Assembly: GCF_025965215.1 (NCBI RefSeq)
Contig: NZ_JAOPXI010000058.1
Coordinates: 1 to 37,859 of the forward strand
Source: Marmoricola sp.
GTDB lineage: Bacteria > Actinomycetota > Actinomycetes > Propionibacteriales > Nocardioidaceae
Length of the DNA: 37,859 nucleotides
Direction of reading: 5' to 3'
Shown here: in pieces, positions 27,197 to 34,781 of the stretch
How the letters are laid out: every line of letters begins with the position of its first letter
How positions within the stretch are numbered: position 1 is the stretch's first letter
Notes under the pieces: model-generated
The model's input: only the letters and a program-made list of their open reading frames with translations
Databases searched by the model: none
What the model was told of the DNA's origin: nothing
Position numbers and translations under genes: made by a program

Positions 27197-27919
27197 TTAA
27201 CCCGGCTTGCGGAAGTAGAGCACCATGCTCTTGCCGAGGACCGGGTTGAGCGCCTTCTCGGCGAGCCGGGTGACGGTCGAGTAGCGCGGCGTCTTCATGA
27301 TGTCCCACACCAGGACCTGGTGGTACGCCTTGACGAGCGGGTGCTCGGTGTTGTCGATGCCGACCGCGCACTTCAGCCACCAGTACGGCGAGTGCAGCGC
27401 GTGGGCGTGCGCCTTGCCGGTGAACTCCATGCCGGCGTTGACGAACTTCCACCTCAGTTCCTGGTCGGTGTAGATCCGGATGTGCCCGCCTGGGGTGTTG
27501 TGGTACTCGTCGGCCAGGCGCCAGGAGATCACCTCGGGTCCCCAGCGCGGGACGGTGATGGCCATCGTGCCGCCGGGACGCAGGACCCGGATCAGCTCGA
27601 GGATGGCGGTGTGGTCGTCGTGGATGTGCTCGAGGATCTCGGAGGCGACCACCCGGTCGAACTCGCCGTCGGCGAAGGGCAGCTGCAGGGCATCGCCCTC
27701 CTTGATGTCGGCGCAGGCACCCTCGGGGACCTCGCCGGCCTCCTTCATCGCACCGAAGAGCTCGAGCACTCCGGCGAGCTCGTCCGCGTCCTGGTCGAAC
27801 GCGACCACATCGGCGCCGAGGCGGTACATCTCGAAGGCGTGGCGGCCGGCACCGCAGCCCATGTCGATGACGCGATCTCCGGGCTTCAGGCCCAGGCGGT
27901 CGAAGTCAACAGTCAGCAT
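27197..27919 (-). CDS. Class I SAM-dependent methyltransferase
   Basis: A 240-aa methyltransferase of the Methyltransf_11/25 type. Motif I RVIDMGCGAGRHAFEM (about 16-31), acidic VAFDQDADE, GDALQLPFADGEFDRVVASEILEHI (motifs II/III), and LRVLRPGGTMAITVPRWGPE. The C-terminal part with YHNTPGGHIRIYT resembles UbiE/sugar methyltransferases. ATG 27919 overlaps the stop of the glycosyltransferase gene by one base (TGATG), so the two are coupled. A glycan or glycolipid acceptor is likely from context. Confidence 0.88.
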   Translation of the reverse strand: MLTVDFDRLGLKPGDRVIDMGCGAGRHAFEMYRLGADVVAFDQDADELAGVLELFGAMKEAGEVPEGACADIKEGDALQLPFADGEFDRVVASEILEHIHDDHTAILELIRVLRPGGTMAITVPRWGPEVISWRLADEYHNTPGGHIRIYTDQELRWKFVNAGMEFTGKAHAHALHSPYWWLKCAVGIDNTEHPLVKAYHQVLVWDIMKTPRYSTVTRLAEKALNPVLGKSMVLYFRKPG

Positions 27920-29211
27920 CAGACGGTTCCCTTGTTCTTGTGCTTGTTCCTTGCGACGCGGTGGTGCGTGCTGGTCGGATTGGTCTCGTAGTCAGCGATC
28001 ACGTGCTCGTACGCCGCCGCGGTCGCCTTGGCGACGGCGCGCCAGCTGAACAGCTCCTGGGCGCGCACGCGGCCGGCCTTGCCCAGGCGGTCGCGCCGCT
28101 CCGGGTCGTCGAGCAGTGAGGCCAGCGTGGTCGCGAGCTCACCCACGTCGCCCGGGGTGACGAGCTCCGCGCACAGCCCGTCGGGGCCGACGACCTCGGG
28201 GATCGCGCCGGTGCGGCTGACCACCAGCGGTGTCTCGCACGCCATCAGCTCGGCGGTCGGCAGGGAGAAGCCTTCGTAGAGCGAGGGGACGACGGCGATC
28301 TCGGCCGAGCCCATCACGGCCACCAGCTCGGTGTCGCTGATCCCGTTGACGAAGGTGACGTGCTCGCCGATGCCGAGGTCCTCGATGAGCTTCTCGGTCC
28401 GACCACCCGGCGTGGGCTTGGTGACCAGCAGCAGCTCGAGGTCACGCTCGGTGAGCAGCTTGGCGAACGCCTCGAGCAGGGTGGCGATGCCCTTCATCGG
28501 GGCATCGGCGCTGGCCATCGCGACCAGGCGGCCGGGAACGCGCGGTTCAGTGGGCGGCACGAAGCAGTCGTCGACGCCCAGCGGGATGACCTGCATCTTG
28601 GACAGATCGGCGCCGAAGTCGGCGGCCGCGTCGACCTTGGAGGACTCCGACGGCAGCAGGATCCAGCGCGCGCGGCGGACGACTGCACCCTGCATCCGCA
28701 GGAAGCCGTACCAGCGGCGCAGGCTGAGCTTCTTGCGCAGCGGCGCGGCGGCGATGTCGACCCGGCGGTCGAACGTGATCGGGTGGTGGACCGTCGTCAG
28801 GACCGGGATCCCGACCTCCTTCTCGATGTCCATCACACCGTGGGCGAGCACCTGGTTGTCGTGCACGATGTCGAAGTCGTCGGCCCGTCCGCGCAGCACC
28901 CGCAGGACGCGCTTGCCGAAGGTGCGCGGCTCGGGGAATCCGGCCGTGCACATGATCGCGAACTCCTGGACGTCGATGAGGTCGCGGAACTCCCAGGGCC
29001 ACACCATCCGGAACGGATCGGGCTCGCGGTAGAGGTCCAGGCTCGGCACCTTGGTCAGCGCGACGCCCTCGTCGAGCTCGGGGTACGGCTGGCCTGAGAA
29101 GACCTCGACGCTGTGGCCGAGCTCGGCGAGCTCGCGGGAAAGGTGGCGGACGTAGACGCCCTGTCCCCCGCAATGTGGCTTGCTGCGGTAGGACACGAGT
29201 GCGATGCGCAA
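27919..29211 (-). CDS. Family 4 glycosyltransferase (GT-B)
   Basis: A retaining GT-B glycosyltransferase of 430 aa. N-terminal Rossmann domain: RIALVSYRSKPHCGGQGVYV with the GGQG loop, and FDIVHDNQVLAHG. C-terminal donor domain: RLVAMASADAPMKGI and the E-x7-E region VPSLYEGFSLPTAELMACE, followed by VVSRTGAIPEVVG. The start is TTG 29211 with AGAAGGG upstream; the frame continues upstream without a better start. It heads the operon glycosyltransferase-methyltransferase-alpha barrel. It probably adds sugar to a cell-surface lipid or polysaccharide. The promoter lies in the kstR upstream region. Confidence 0.9.
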   Translation of the reverse strand: MRIALVSYRSKPHCGGQGVYVRHLSRELAELGHSVEVFSGQPYPELDEGVALTKVPSLDLYREPDPFRMVWPWEFRDLIDVQEFAIMCTAGFPEPRTFGKRVLRVLRGRADDFDIVHDNQVLAHGVMDIEKEVGIPVLTTVHHPITFDRRVDIAAAPLRKKLSLRRWYGFLRMQGAVVRRARWILLPSESSKVDAAADFGADLSKMQVIPLGVDDCFVPPTEPRVPGRLVAMASADAPMKGIATLLEAFAKLLTERDLELLLVTKPTPGGRTEKLIEDLGIGEHVTFVNGISDTELVAVMGSAEIAVVPSLYEGFSLPTAELMACETPLVVSRTGAIPEVVGPDGLCAELVTPGDVGELATTLASLLDDPERRDRLGKAGRVRAQELFSWRAVAKATAAAYEHVIADYETNPTSTHHRVARNKHKNKGTV

Positions 29212-29270
29212 AGGCCCGCCCTTCTGATTTCCCGGGCGGACCCGGGTGAGTTTCTTCCGTGTTTCGGAAC

Positions 29271-29289
29271 TGCAACGTGTTTCTATTAT
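29271..29289 (+). promoter_or_regulatory. kstR promoter with near-match KstR operator
   Basis: TGCAACGTGTTTCT (29271-29284) fits TNNAACNNGTTNNA except for the last base. Its end overlaps the -10 box TATTAT (29284-29289), the same layout as other operators here. This indicates autorepression of kstR, as known in mycobacteria. The divergent glycosyltransferase promoter may also feel it. Confidence 0.65.
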
Positions 29290-29392
29290 GACTGATCGCG
29301 CTGCTAGCCTTGCTTTCACCGTCGATCCGCGCCAATTCTGCCCGGTCGGCAGGCGATTCTTCACATCGAGGACGAGGGGAAGGTTGAGGATC

Positions 29393-30004
29393 TTGACCAC
29401 GACCAACTCACTGACGACCGACGACCTCGGGTCCGCAGCCCAGCGCGACCGCCGCCGCCGGATCCTTGATGCCACCATCGCACTGGCCTCGTCGGGTGGT
29501 TTCGACGCCGTCCAGATGCGCGCCGTCGCCGAGCAGGCCGACGTCGCTCTGGGCACGCTGTACCGCTACTTCCCGTCCAAGATCCACCTGCTCGTCTCGG
29601 CGCTGGCTCGCACCTTCGAGGACACCCAGACGATCGTCGGGCGCAAGCCGGTCCCCGGTGACACCCCGTCCGAACGCGTCATCTACGTCCTGCGCCGGGC
29701 CACCCGGGGCATGCAGGGCGACGCGAACCTGACCGAGGCACTGACCCGGGCGTTCATGTTCGCGGACGCGTCGGTGGCCACCGAGATCCACGTGGTCGGG
29801 ATGCAGCTCACCACGATGCTGACCCGCTCGATCAAGGGTGAGGCCTACGTCGAGGGAGAGCAGCCGTCCGACGAGGACGTCGCGATCGCCCGCGTGATCA
29901 GCGACGTCTGGCTCTCGGCGCTGGTCAGCTGGGTGACCGGTCGAGCGAGCGCCGAAGACGTCGCCGACCACATCGAGACCGCCGTGAGGCTCGTTCTCCG
30001 CTAG
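29393..30004 (+). CDS. kstR: KstR, TetR-family repressor of cholesterol catabolism
   Basis: A 203-aa TetR-family repressor highly similar to KstR (Rv3574). N-terminal helix-turn-helix: RRRRILDATIALASSGGFDAV, MRAVAEQADVALGTLYRYF and PSKIHLLVSAL (about 20-70). The C-terminal half, with LTEALTRAFMFADASVATEI and ARVISDVWLSALVSWVTGRAS, is the ligand domain, which in mycobacterial KstR binds CoA esters of cholesterol metabolites. The start at TTG 29393 is chosen by similarity and the GGGGAAGG sequence about 9 nt upstream. The frame is open further upstream (ATG 29288), but that codon overlaps the -10 box. The stop codon is shared with the stop of the convergent SDR gene through a CTAG palindrome. 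Confidence 0.95.
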   Translation: MTTTNSLTTDDLGSAAQRDRRRRILDATIALASSGGFDAVQMRAVAEQADVALGTLYRYFPSKIHLLVSALARTFEDTQTIVGRKPVPGDTPSERVIYVLRRATRGMQGDANLTEALTRAFMFADASVATEIHVVGMQLTTMLTRSIKGEAYVEGEQPSDEDVAIARVISDVWLSALVSWVTGRASAEDVADHIETAVRLVLR

Positions 30005-30759
30005 CCGCCGAACGCGTGCGTCGCGGTGACGCCCCCGTCGATCGCGATCTCGGCCCCGTTGATGTAGCTCGACTCGTCGCTGGCCAGGAACACGTAGAGC
30101 GGCGCGATGTCGTCGGGGTAGCCGACCCGGCGCAGCGGCACCCGGGAGGCACCGAACTCCATCGCCGCGTCGCCGCCGTGCGGCCTGGTCATCGGGGTGT
30201 CGATCATGCCGGGGTGAACCGAGTTGACCCGGATCTGCTTCGGCCCGAGCTCCATCGCCGCTGCCTTGGTCATCCCGCGGATCGCGAACTTCGTCGCCGT
30301 GTACGCCGTCAGCGATGCCATCCCGGCCAGGCCCTCGACCGAGGACGCGTTGATGATCGATCCGCCGCCGTTCTTGCGCATCGTGCGAGCGACCGCCTTC
30401 ATGCCGAGGAAGGTGCCGAGCTGGTTGACGCTGACCAGGAGCAGGTACTCCTCCTTCGTCATCTTCTCGATCTCGCCGAAGCGCAGGATGCCGGCGTTGT
30501 TGGCCAGCACGTTGACCGGGCCGTACAGCTCGTTGGTCTTCTCGACCAGCGCGGTCCAGGAGTCCTCGTCGCTCACATCGTGGTGCTCGAAGTGGGCCGC
30601 GTCGCCCAGGTCGTCGGCGAGTGCCTGACCCAGCTCGTCGGCGACATCGGCGAGGACCACCTTCGCGCCCTCGGTGACGAAGTGGCGCGCGATCGCCGCG
30701 CCCTGACCCTGGGCGCCACCGGTGACGATGGCGACCTTTCCGGAAAGTCTGTCGCTCAT
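30001..30759 (-). CDS. Short-chain dehydrogenase, FabG3/20-beta-HSD-like
   Basis: A 252-aa classical SDR close in sequence pattern to Rv2002 (FabG3, 3-alpha/20-beta-hydroxysteroid dehydrogenase). Cofactor site VTGGAQGQGAA (12-22), NNAGI, catalytic Ser139/140, Tyr153 and Lys157 in INASSVEGL and YTATK, and the PGMIDTPM turn after the catalytic domain. It probably oxidises or reduces a steroid hydroxyl or ketone with NAD(H). It is the last gene of the KstR-controlled reductase-ferredoxin-SDR operon, 11 bp after the preceding SDR, and convergent with kstR with stop codons overlapping by 3 bp. Confidence 0.9.
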   Translation of the reverse strand: MSDRLSGKVAIVTGGAQGQGAAIARHFVTEGAKVVLADVADELGQALADDLGDAAHFEHHDVSDEDSWTALVEKTNELYGPVNVLANNAGILRFGEIEKMTKEEYLLLVSVNQLGTFLGMKAVARTMRKNGGGSIINASSVEGLAGMASLTAYTATKFAIRGMTKAAAMELGPKQIRVNSVHPGMIDTPMTRPHGGDAAMEFGASRVPLRRVGYPDDIAPLYVFLASDESSYINGAEIAIDGGVTATHAFGG

Positions 30760-30770
30760 AGTGGTGTCCT

Positions 30771-31679
30771 TCAGATCTTGAGTTGCATGATCGAGTCAGC
30801 CGCGAAGCCGATCGAAGGGTCACGGTCGGAGAAGTAGGAACCGAGGGTCTTGTCCAACTCGGCCAGGTCGAAGGCGTCGCCCGTGGTGTCGAAGCGCTGC
30901 TCGACGACCGGAGCGGCAACGAGCGCCACCATCCCGCCGTACACGACGAAGACCTGTCCGGTGATGTTCGACGCAGCCGGTGATGCCAGGTAGGCAACCA
31001 GAGGGGCGACGTGCTCGGCCGAGTACGGATCCACGGCCTTGCCGGAGGTGTCCTCACCGAAGACCGCTGCGGTCATCGCCGTACGGGCGCGGGGAGCGAT
31101 CGCGTTGGCGCGCACGCCCATCCGGCCAAGGCTGCGAGCACTGGACAGAGTCAGAGCCGTGATCCCGGCCTTGGCGGCTGCGTAGTTCGGCTGACCCGGC
31201 GAACCGCTCAACGAAGCCTCGGAGGCGGTGTTGATGATGCTGCCGTATACCTGCTCGCCGGTTTCCTTGTGCTTCTCGCGCCAGTACGACGCCGCGTTCC
31301 GGGAGAGCAGGAAGTGCCCGCGCAGGTGAATCCTCACGACCAGGTCGAACTCCTCGTCGGTCATGTTGAAGAGCATCTTGTCGCGGGTCACGCCGGCGTT
31401 GTTGACCACGATGTCCAGGCCTCCCAGCCCGAGCGCAGCCTCGATCATCGCGTCAGCGGTGGCCCGCTCCCCCACGTCACCGGCGACGACGACTGCAGTG
31501 CCGCCGAGCGCCTTGATCTCGTCCACGGCGTCGTCGCCGGCACCGGGCAGGTCGTTGATCACGACGGCCGCGCCGGCGCGTGCCAGCGCGACTGCTTCGG
31601 CGCGACCCAGACCGGCACCGGCACCGGTCACGATCGCGACCCGGCCGTCGAGCGACAGGCCGTCTGGGGTTTCAGGCAT
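30771..31679 (-). CDS. hsd4A: Short-chain dehydrogenase, Hsd4A/ChsB1-like 3-hydroxyacyl-CoA dehydrogenase
   Basis: A 302-aa SDR of the MFE-2/17-beta-HSD4 type: VTGAGAGLGRAEAVALARAG (17-36), VINDLPGAG, NNAGVTRDKML, Ser153 and YAAAK (Tyr166, Lys170), then a 60-aa C-terminal extension. It resembles Rv3502c, the steroid side-chain beta-hydroxyacyl-CoA dehydrogenase, which in M. tuberculosis also sits beside a ferredoxin gene (Rv3503c). The start ATG 31679 gives MPETPDGLS. An upstream in-frame ATG 31721 would include the dispersed repeat and is less likely. The assignment to the Hsd4A role is from synteny and similarity. Confidence 0.85.
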   Translation of the reverse strand: MPETPDGLSLDGRVAIVTGAGAGLGRAEAVALARAGAAVVINDLPGAGDDAVDEIKALGGTAVVVAGDVGERATADAMIEAALGLGGLDIVVNNAGVTRDKMLFNMTDEEFDLVVRIHLRGHFLLSRNAASYWREKHKETGEQVYGSIINTASEASLSGSPGQPNYAAAKAGITALTLSSARSLGRMGVRANAIAPRARTAMTAAVFGEDTSGKAVDPYSAEHVAPLVAYLASPAASNITGQVFVVYGGMVALVAAPVVEQRFDTTGDAFDLAELDKTLGSYFSDRDPSIGFAADSIMQLKI

Positions 31680-31715
31680 GGAGGGACTACTTCCTTGTGG
31701 TGATGGTGACAGCCC

Positions 31716-31737
31716 GGTCATCGAGCTTGTCGAGATG
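31716..31737 (+). repeat. Dispersed 22-bp repeat between ferredoxin and SDR genes (copy 3 of 3)
   Basis: GGTCATCGAGCTTGTCGAGA lies in the 72-bp gap between the ferredoxin stop and the SDR start. It shares the core GAGCTTGTCGA with copies at 460 and 25336. Confidence 0.7.
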
Positions 31738-31751
31738 TCGTGGGGTTGCTG

Positions 31752-31946
31752 CTAGCCCTCGATCAGGCTGATCGCGGACTTCGGGCACGCAGAGATGGCC
31801 TGGGCCACGGCGTCCCGGTTCTCCTCGGTCACGTTCTCCTCGGTGATCTGGAGGAAGTCGTCGTCATCGATCATGAAATTCTGGGGAGCGAGCGCCTCGC
31901 AGAGAGCGTTGGACTCGCAGAGGTCGAAGTCGACCTTGATCTTCAT
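31752..31946 (-). CDS. fdxD: 3Fe-4S-type ferredoxin (FdxD-like)
   Basis: A 64-aa ferredoxin with KIKVDFDLCESNALCEALAP at the start and ACPKSAISLIEG at the end. Cys ligands follow the pattern C-x5-C ... C-P, with Asn at the variable position (CESNALC) where 4Fe-4S ferredoxins have a fourth Cys. This is the P450-associated 3Fe-4S type, with FdxD of M. tuberculosis (Rv3503c) as the syntenic relative. AGGAGG before ATG 31946 is a strong ribosome site. It probably transfers electrons from the reductase encoded two genes upstream to a steroid P450 or other oxygenase encoded outside the window. Confidence 0.9.
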   Translation of the reverse strand: MKIKVDFDLCESNALCEALAPQNFMIDDDDFLQITEENVTEENRDAVAQAISACPKSAISLIEG

Positions 31947-32422
31947 CAGTTTCCTCCTGGTGGGGCGGTCATCTTGCGGTGGTCCCAACTCGCGACCTTC
32001 GTGGGTTCGATGATCACACCGACCCGCTTGAGCGCCTGTTTGGAGACGATCTGCTCGCCGAACTCCCCGAGGTCGACGCCGGCCGCCATCGCGGTAGCCA
32101 CCTTCGAGCCGAGCGCCTTGATCTCGTCGTAGTCCTCGATCAGGCGCGCCGTGCCGGTGATCGTGGCGCCGCGCAGCTCGAAGTAGTCCTCACCGTCCTC
32201 GACCAGGCAGCTCACCCGTGGGTCGCGCCGGATGTTGACGATCTTCTGCGAGCGGCCGTAGGTCCAGAATGCGATCTTGCCGTCCTCGACGACGTAGAAC
32301 AGCGTGGTGAGCTGAGGCACCCCGTCAGGTCCGATGGTGGCGACCTGGACCTTGATGTTCGAGGCGAGGAAGTCGAGGAACTCCTCGTCGGTCATCGCAA
32401 CGGCGTTACGTCCGCTGGCCAT
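31946..32422 (-). CDS. PPOX-class flavin/F420-binding split-barrel protein
   Basis: A 158-aa split-barrel protein of the pyridoxamine-phosphate-oxidase-like superfamily: VQVATIGPDGVPQLTTLFYVVEDGKIAFWTYG, KIVNIRRDPRVSCLVEDG, then RGATITGTARLIED. Members bind FMN, F420 or haem. The KI-IRRDPRVS region is typical of actinobacterial F420-type members. The precise cofactor is not decidable here. It lies between the reductase and ferredoxin genes with TGATG overlaps on both sides, so it may be a flavin reductase or a cofactor-dependent reductase of the steroid pathway. Confidence 0.83.
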   Translation of the reverse strand: MASGRNAVAMTDEEFLDFLASNIKVQVATIGPDGVPQLTTLFYVVEDGKIAFWTYGRSQKIVNIRRDPRVSCLVEDGEDYFELRGATITGTARLIEDYDEIKALGSKVATAMAAGVDLGEFGEQIVSKQALKRVGVIIEPTKVASWDHRKMTAPPGGN

Positions 32423-33405
32423 CAGGAACCCTCGCTCGAGTGACCGGGGAAGACGCCCTGGTCCGGGAAGACCAGTGGGGCTGCGTTGTTGATCGAGGTG
32501 GCGACCTCGCCGAACCCGACCGCGATGAGGCGGACCTTGCCGTCGTACTCGGTGATGTCGCCGGCGGCGAAGACCCGGGGCAGGTTGGTGCGCGTGGTGG
32601 TGTCGACGCGGATGTGGCGCTTGTCGAACTCCAGGCCCCAGTCCTTCATCGCGGTGAGGTCCGCGACGAAGCCGAGCGCGGCGACGACGGCCTGGGCAGG
32701 CCGGGTCACGACCTCGCCACCGTCGAGCGTGATCTCAACGGCCTCGACGTGGCCGTCGCCGGTCAGCGCGGAGACCTGGGCCTTGGTGATGACCTCGGTC
32801 TTTCCGGCGAGCACCGCATCGATGGTGGCCTGGTGGGCGCGGAACTGGTCGCGGCGGTGGACCAGGGTGATCGAGTTGGCGATCCCCTCGAGCTGGTGAG
32901 CCCAGTCGAAGGCGCTGTCGCCTCCCCCGACGATGACGACGTCCTTGCCGACGTACTCCTCGAAGGAGGGCACGAAGAAGACCAGGCCCCTTCCCTCCCA
33001 GCCGTCTCCGGCCGGAAGCGGACGCGGCGTGAACTTGCCGATGCCGGCGGTGACCACGACGACCTTGGCGCGCACCTCGGAGCCGTCATCGAGGCCCATC
33101 GTCACGCCCTCGTCGTCAACGGTGAGCGCATTGGCTGTGCGATCGAGGAGATAGGTCGGCTTGGCGCTGGCAGCCTGGTCGACCAGAGCGTTGACCAGTT
33201 CGCGGCCTTTGATGGTCGGGAAGCCCGCGACGTCGAGGATCGCCTTCTCCGGGTAGAGCGCGGAGACCTGTCCACCGATCTCGGGGAGGGAGTCGACCAG
33301 GGTCACCGACATTCCGCGGAAGCCGGCGTAGTAGGCGCCGAAGAGGCCGGCAGGGCCGGCCCCGACGATGAGTACGTCCGTCTCATGAGTCTGCGGCACA
33401 ACCAC
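32422..33405 (-). CDS. Ferredoxin-NADP+ reductase, TrxB-like (YumC type)
   Basis: A 327-aa FAD/NAD(P)H oxidoreductase: FAD motif VLIVGAGPAGLFGAYYAG (about 11-28), NAD(P) motif VVIVGGGDSAFDWAHQLE, and FAAGDITEYDGKVRLIAVG near the C-terminus. The redox CxxC of thioredoxin reductases is absent. This fits the ferredoxin-NADP+ reductase class. I start it at GTG 33405 because GGAAGGA lies 4 nt upstream. GTG 33435 would add 10 aa but sits only 5 bp from the KstR operator with no ribosome site, and GTG 33399 is a third option. It is the first gene of the five-gene operon ending in the two SDRs, and probably reduces FdxD. Confidence 0.88.
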   Translation of the reverse strand: MVVPQTHETDVLIVGAGPAGLFGAYYAGFRGMSVTLVDSLPEIGGQVSALYPEKAILDVAGFPTIKGRELVNALVDQAASAKPTYLLDRTANALTVDDEGVTMGLDDGSEVRAKVVVVTAGIGKFTPRPLPAGDGWEGRGLVFFVPSFEEYVGKDVVIVGGGDSAFDWAHQLEGIANSITLVHRRDQFRAHQATIDAVLAGKTEVITKAQVSALTGDGHVEAVEITLDGGEVVTRPAQAVVAALGFVADLTAMKDWGLEFDKRHIRVDTTTRTNLPRVFAAGDITEYDGKVRLIAVGFGEVATSINNAAPLVFPDQGVFPGHSSEGS

Positions 33406-33440
33406 ATCGTCCTTCCGGGGCAGCGTCGATTCCACAGAAC

Positions 33441-33459
33441 TGGAACCTGTTCTAATTTA
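33441..33459 (-). promoter_or_regulatory. KstR operator of the ferredoxin-reductase operon
   Basis: TGGAACCTGTTCTA (33441-33454) is a perfect consensus match, identical to the site at 15995. On the minus strand TAAATT (33459-33454) is a -10 candidate overlapping it, with transcription starting within the operator and a leader of about 40 nt. The site lies just after the end of the zinc-ribbon membrane protein gene, so it serves only the operon reading left. Confidence 0.8.
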
Positions 33460-34221
33460 TCAGAACCTATCGACCTTGGACACGATCCACCGGTCATCCT
33501 TGCGTGTCATCGTCATCACCACACGGTTCTGGTCGACGTGTTGCGCGGGAGATCCTGCAGAGGTCGTCAGCGCATCGACGAACAGCAGCACGACCGCGCG
33601 CTCCTTCGTCAACGAGACGAGGGAGCTCGCGCGCACGGTCGCGACCAGCGTCAGCTTCGAGCTCGCGGCCTTCGGGCCAGTGTCGGCCATGACCCGGGCG
33701 TACACGCGTGCGAAGTCCGGGGTGATCACGGCACGCGCCGCGGCCTCGTCGGCGGCGAGCGTCTTGTAGCTGTAGGAGAACACCGTCGCCGCATCGGTGG
33801 TCGCGTCCCGCAGGGCACCGTGCTGGTACGACGCCAGCGTCACCTGGCCGTCGCTGGAGGTGTGCAGGCTGTCCGGCGGGGCAGTCAGGTACAGCGTCAC
33901 GGCGCCCCCGGCCAGGACCAGGCACAGCACGACCAGGCCTGCGACCACAGGGTCGCGCCAACGCGTCGGCCGCGCTGGGGGCGCGTACACGACAGGCGGC
34001 GGTGCGGACTCGTTGACCGTCGCAGGGCCACGCTCGGGCGTCCCGGCGGTCTCACGGATGTCGCGCGCGCTCCGGGCAGGCGGTCGGGTCGGTACGACGG
34101 GCTCATCGGACACCGGCAGGTCGGACTGGCAGAACGGGCACTTGACTGCCGCCGCCTTGATGACCTGCGAACAGAACGGGCAGAGCTTCTCGTCCGGGCC
34201 GAGTGAGCCAGTGGTGCTCAT
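33460..34221 (-). CDS. Zinc-ribbon, Mce-associated-like membrane protein
   Basis: A 253-aa protein. The N-terminus has two CxxC pairs, KLCPFCSQVIKAAAVKCPFCQSDL (zinc ribbon), then a Pro-rich linker to about 90, one membrane segment (PVVAGLVVLCLVLAGGAVTLYL) and an extracytoplasmic NTF2/SnoaL-like domain (YSYKTLAADEAAARAVITPDF). The latter is typical of Mce-associated (Mas) proteins, as are the single anchor and size. The ATG overlaps the upstream gene's stop (ATGA). No mce gene is present. Whether it works with a Mce transporter encoded elsewhere is unknown. The zinc ribbon in the cytoplasm is unusual for the group. Confidence 0.8.
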   Translation of the reverse strand: MSTTGSLGPDEKLCPFCSQVIKAAAVKCPFCQSDLPVSDEPVVPTRPPARSARDIRETAGTPERGPATVNESAPPPVVYAPPARPTRWRDPVVAGLVVLCLVLAGGAVTLYLTAPPDSLHTSSDGQVTLASYQHGALRDATTDAATVFSYSYKTLAADEAAARAVITPDFARVYARVMADTGPKAASSKLTLVATVRASSLVSLTKERAVVLLFVDALTTSAGSPAQHVDQNRVVMTMTRKDDRWIVSKVDRF

Positions 34222-34781
34222 GAGACGAACTGCAATTCGCTCAGCAGCCAGCTCGAGCCGACGCGAGTGAAGGTGAGCCTCAAGCGATAAGCACGCTGGT
34301 TCTGGGCCGCTTTGCCGGCCTGTTCGGCCTGTTGGATCGCCACGTTGGAGACGCTGCCGTCTGCCGCGACGTGCACCACTGCGGTGGTCGGGTCGATCCG
34401 GTCGATGCCGATCACCCGCACGATTCCGGAGGAGATCGCCTTGCCTGTGACTGCCGCTGCTGTCAGGTTCGTCGCCGATGCGCCGTACTGCGAGCGAAAC
34501 GGTCCGGTCGAGAGCGCCAGCATCCGTTGCACCCGCGGCGCCATATCGCGGTAGTCCACGTCGAGGAAGGCCATGGTGGCCTCACGCGCGGCCGTGGTGA
34601 CCGCATCCGCGCTGTTCTGAGCGCGCCATGCACCCGCCCGCGCCGAGGGCAGGGTGCCGGGCGCGAACACCCGAAAGCCCAGGACGACCAACAGGAGCGC
34701 GGCAAGCAGGCTCGCAACGACGACCAGCACCGTCCGCAGTCCACTAGGTCTCGCGACCTGCCTCGACGCGTTGTCCGACAC
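34218..34781 (-). CDS. Mce-associated-like membrane protein
   Basis: A 187-aa protein with an N-terminal membrane segment (RTVLVVVASLLAALLLVVLGF, residues about 15-35) and an extracytoplasmic domain of Mas type (AVTTAAREATMAFLDVDYRDMAPRVQ, ending LTFTRVGSSWLLSELQFVS). The start is GTG 34781 (VSDNASRQ), backed by GGGGGAGGGG immediately upstream. It overlaps the next gene by 4 bp. The pair is a likely operon. Mas proteins usually follow mce genes, but here the upstream side is empty. Function in the envelope is assumed from family. Confidence 0.8.
   Translation of the reverse strand: MSDNASRQVARPSGLRTVLVVVASLLAALLLVVLGFRVFAPGTLPSARAGAWRAQNSADAVTTAAREATMAFLDVDYRDMAPRVQRMLALSTGPFRSQYGASATNLTAAAVTGKAISSGIVRVIGIDRIDPTTAVVHVAADGSVSNVAIQQAEQAGKAAQNQRAYRLRLTFTRVGSSWLLSELQFVS

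Noticed and set aside
29246-29392. N-terminal extension of KstR (in-frame ATG 29288 and earlier)
   Set aside because: The region holds the operator and -10 box, and KstR homologues start near the downstream TTG.
33405-33435. Ten-residue longer ferredoxin reductase from GTG 33435
   Set aside because: That codon lies 5 bp from the operator and has no ribosome site, whereas GTG 33405 follows GGAAGGA. Kept as an alternative only.
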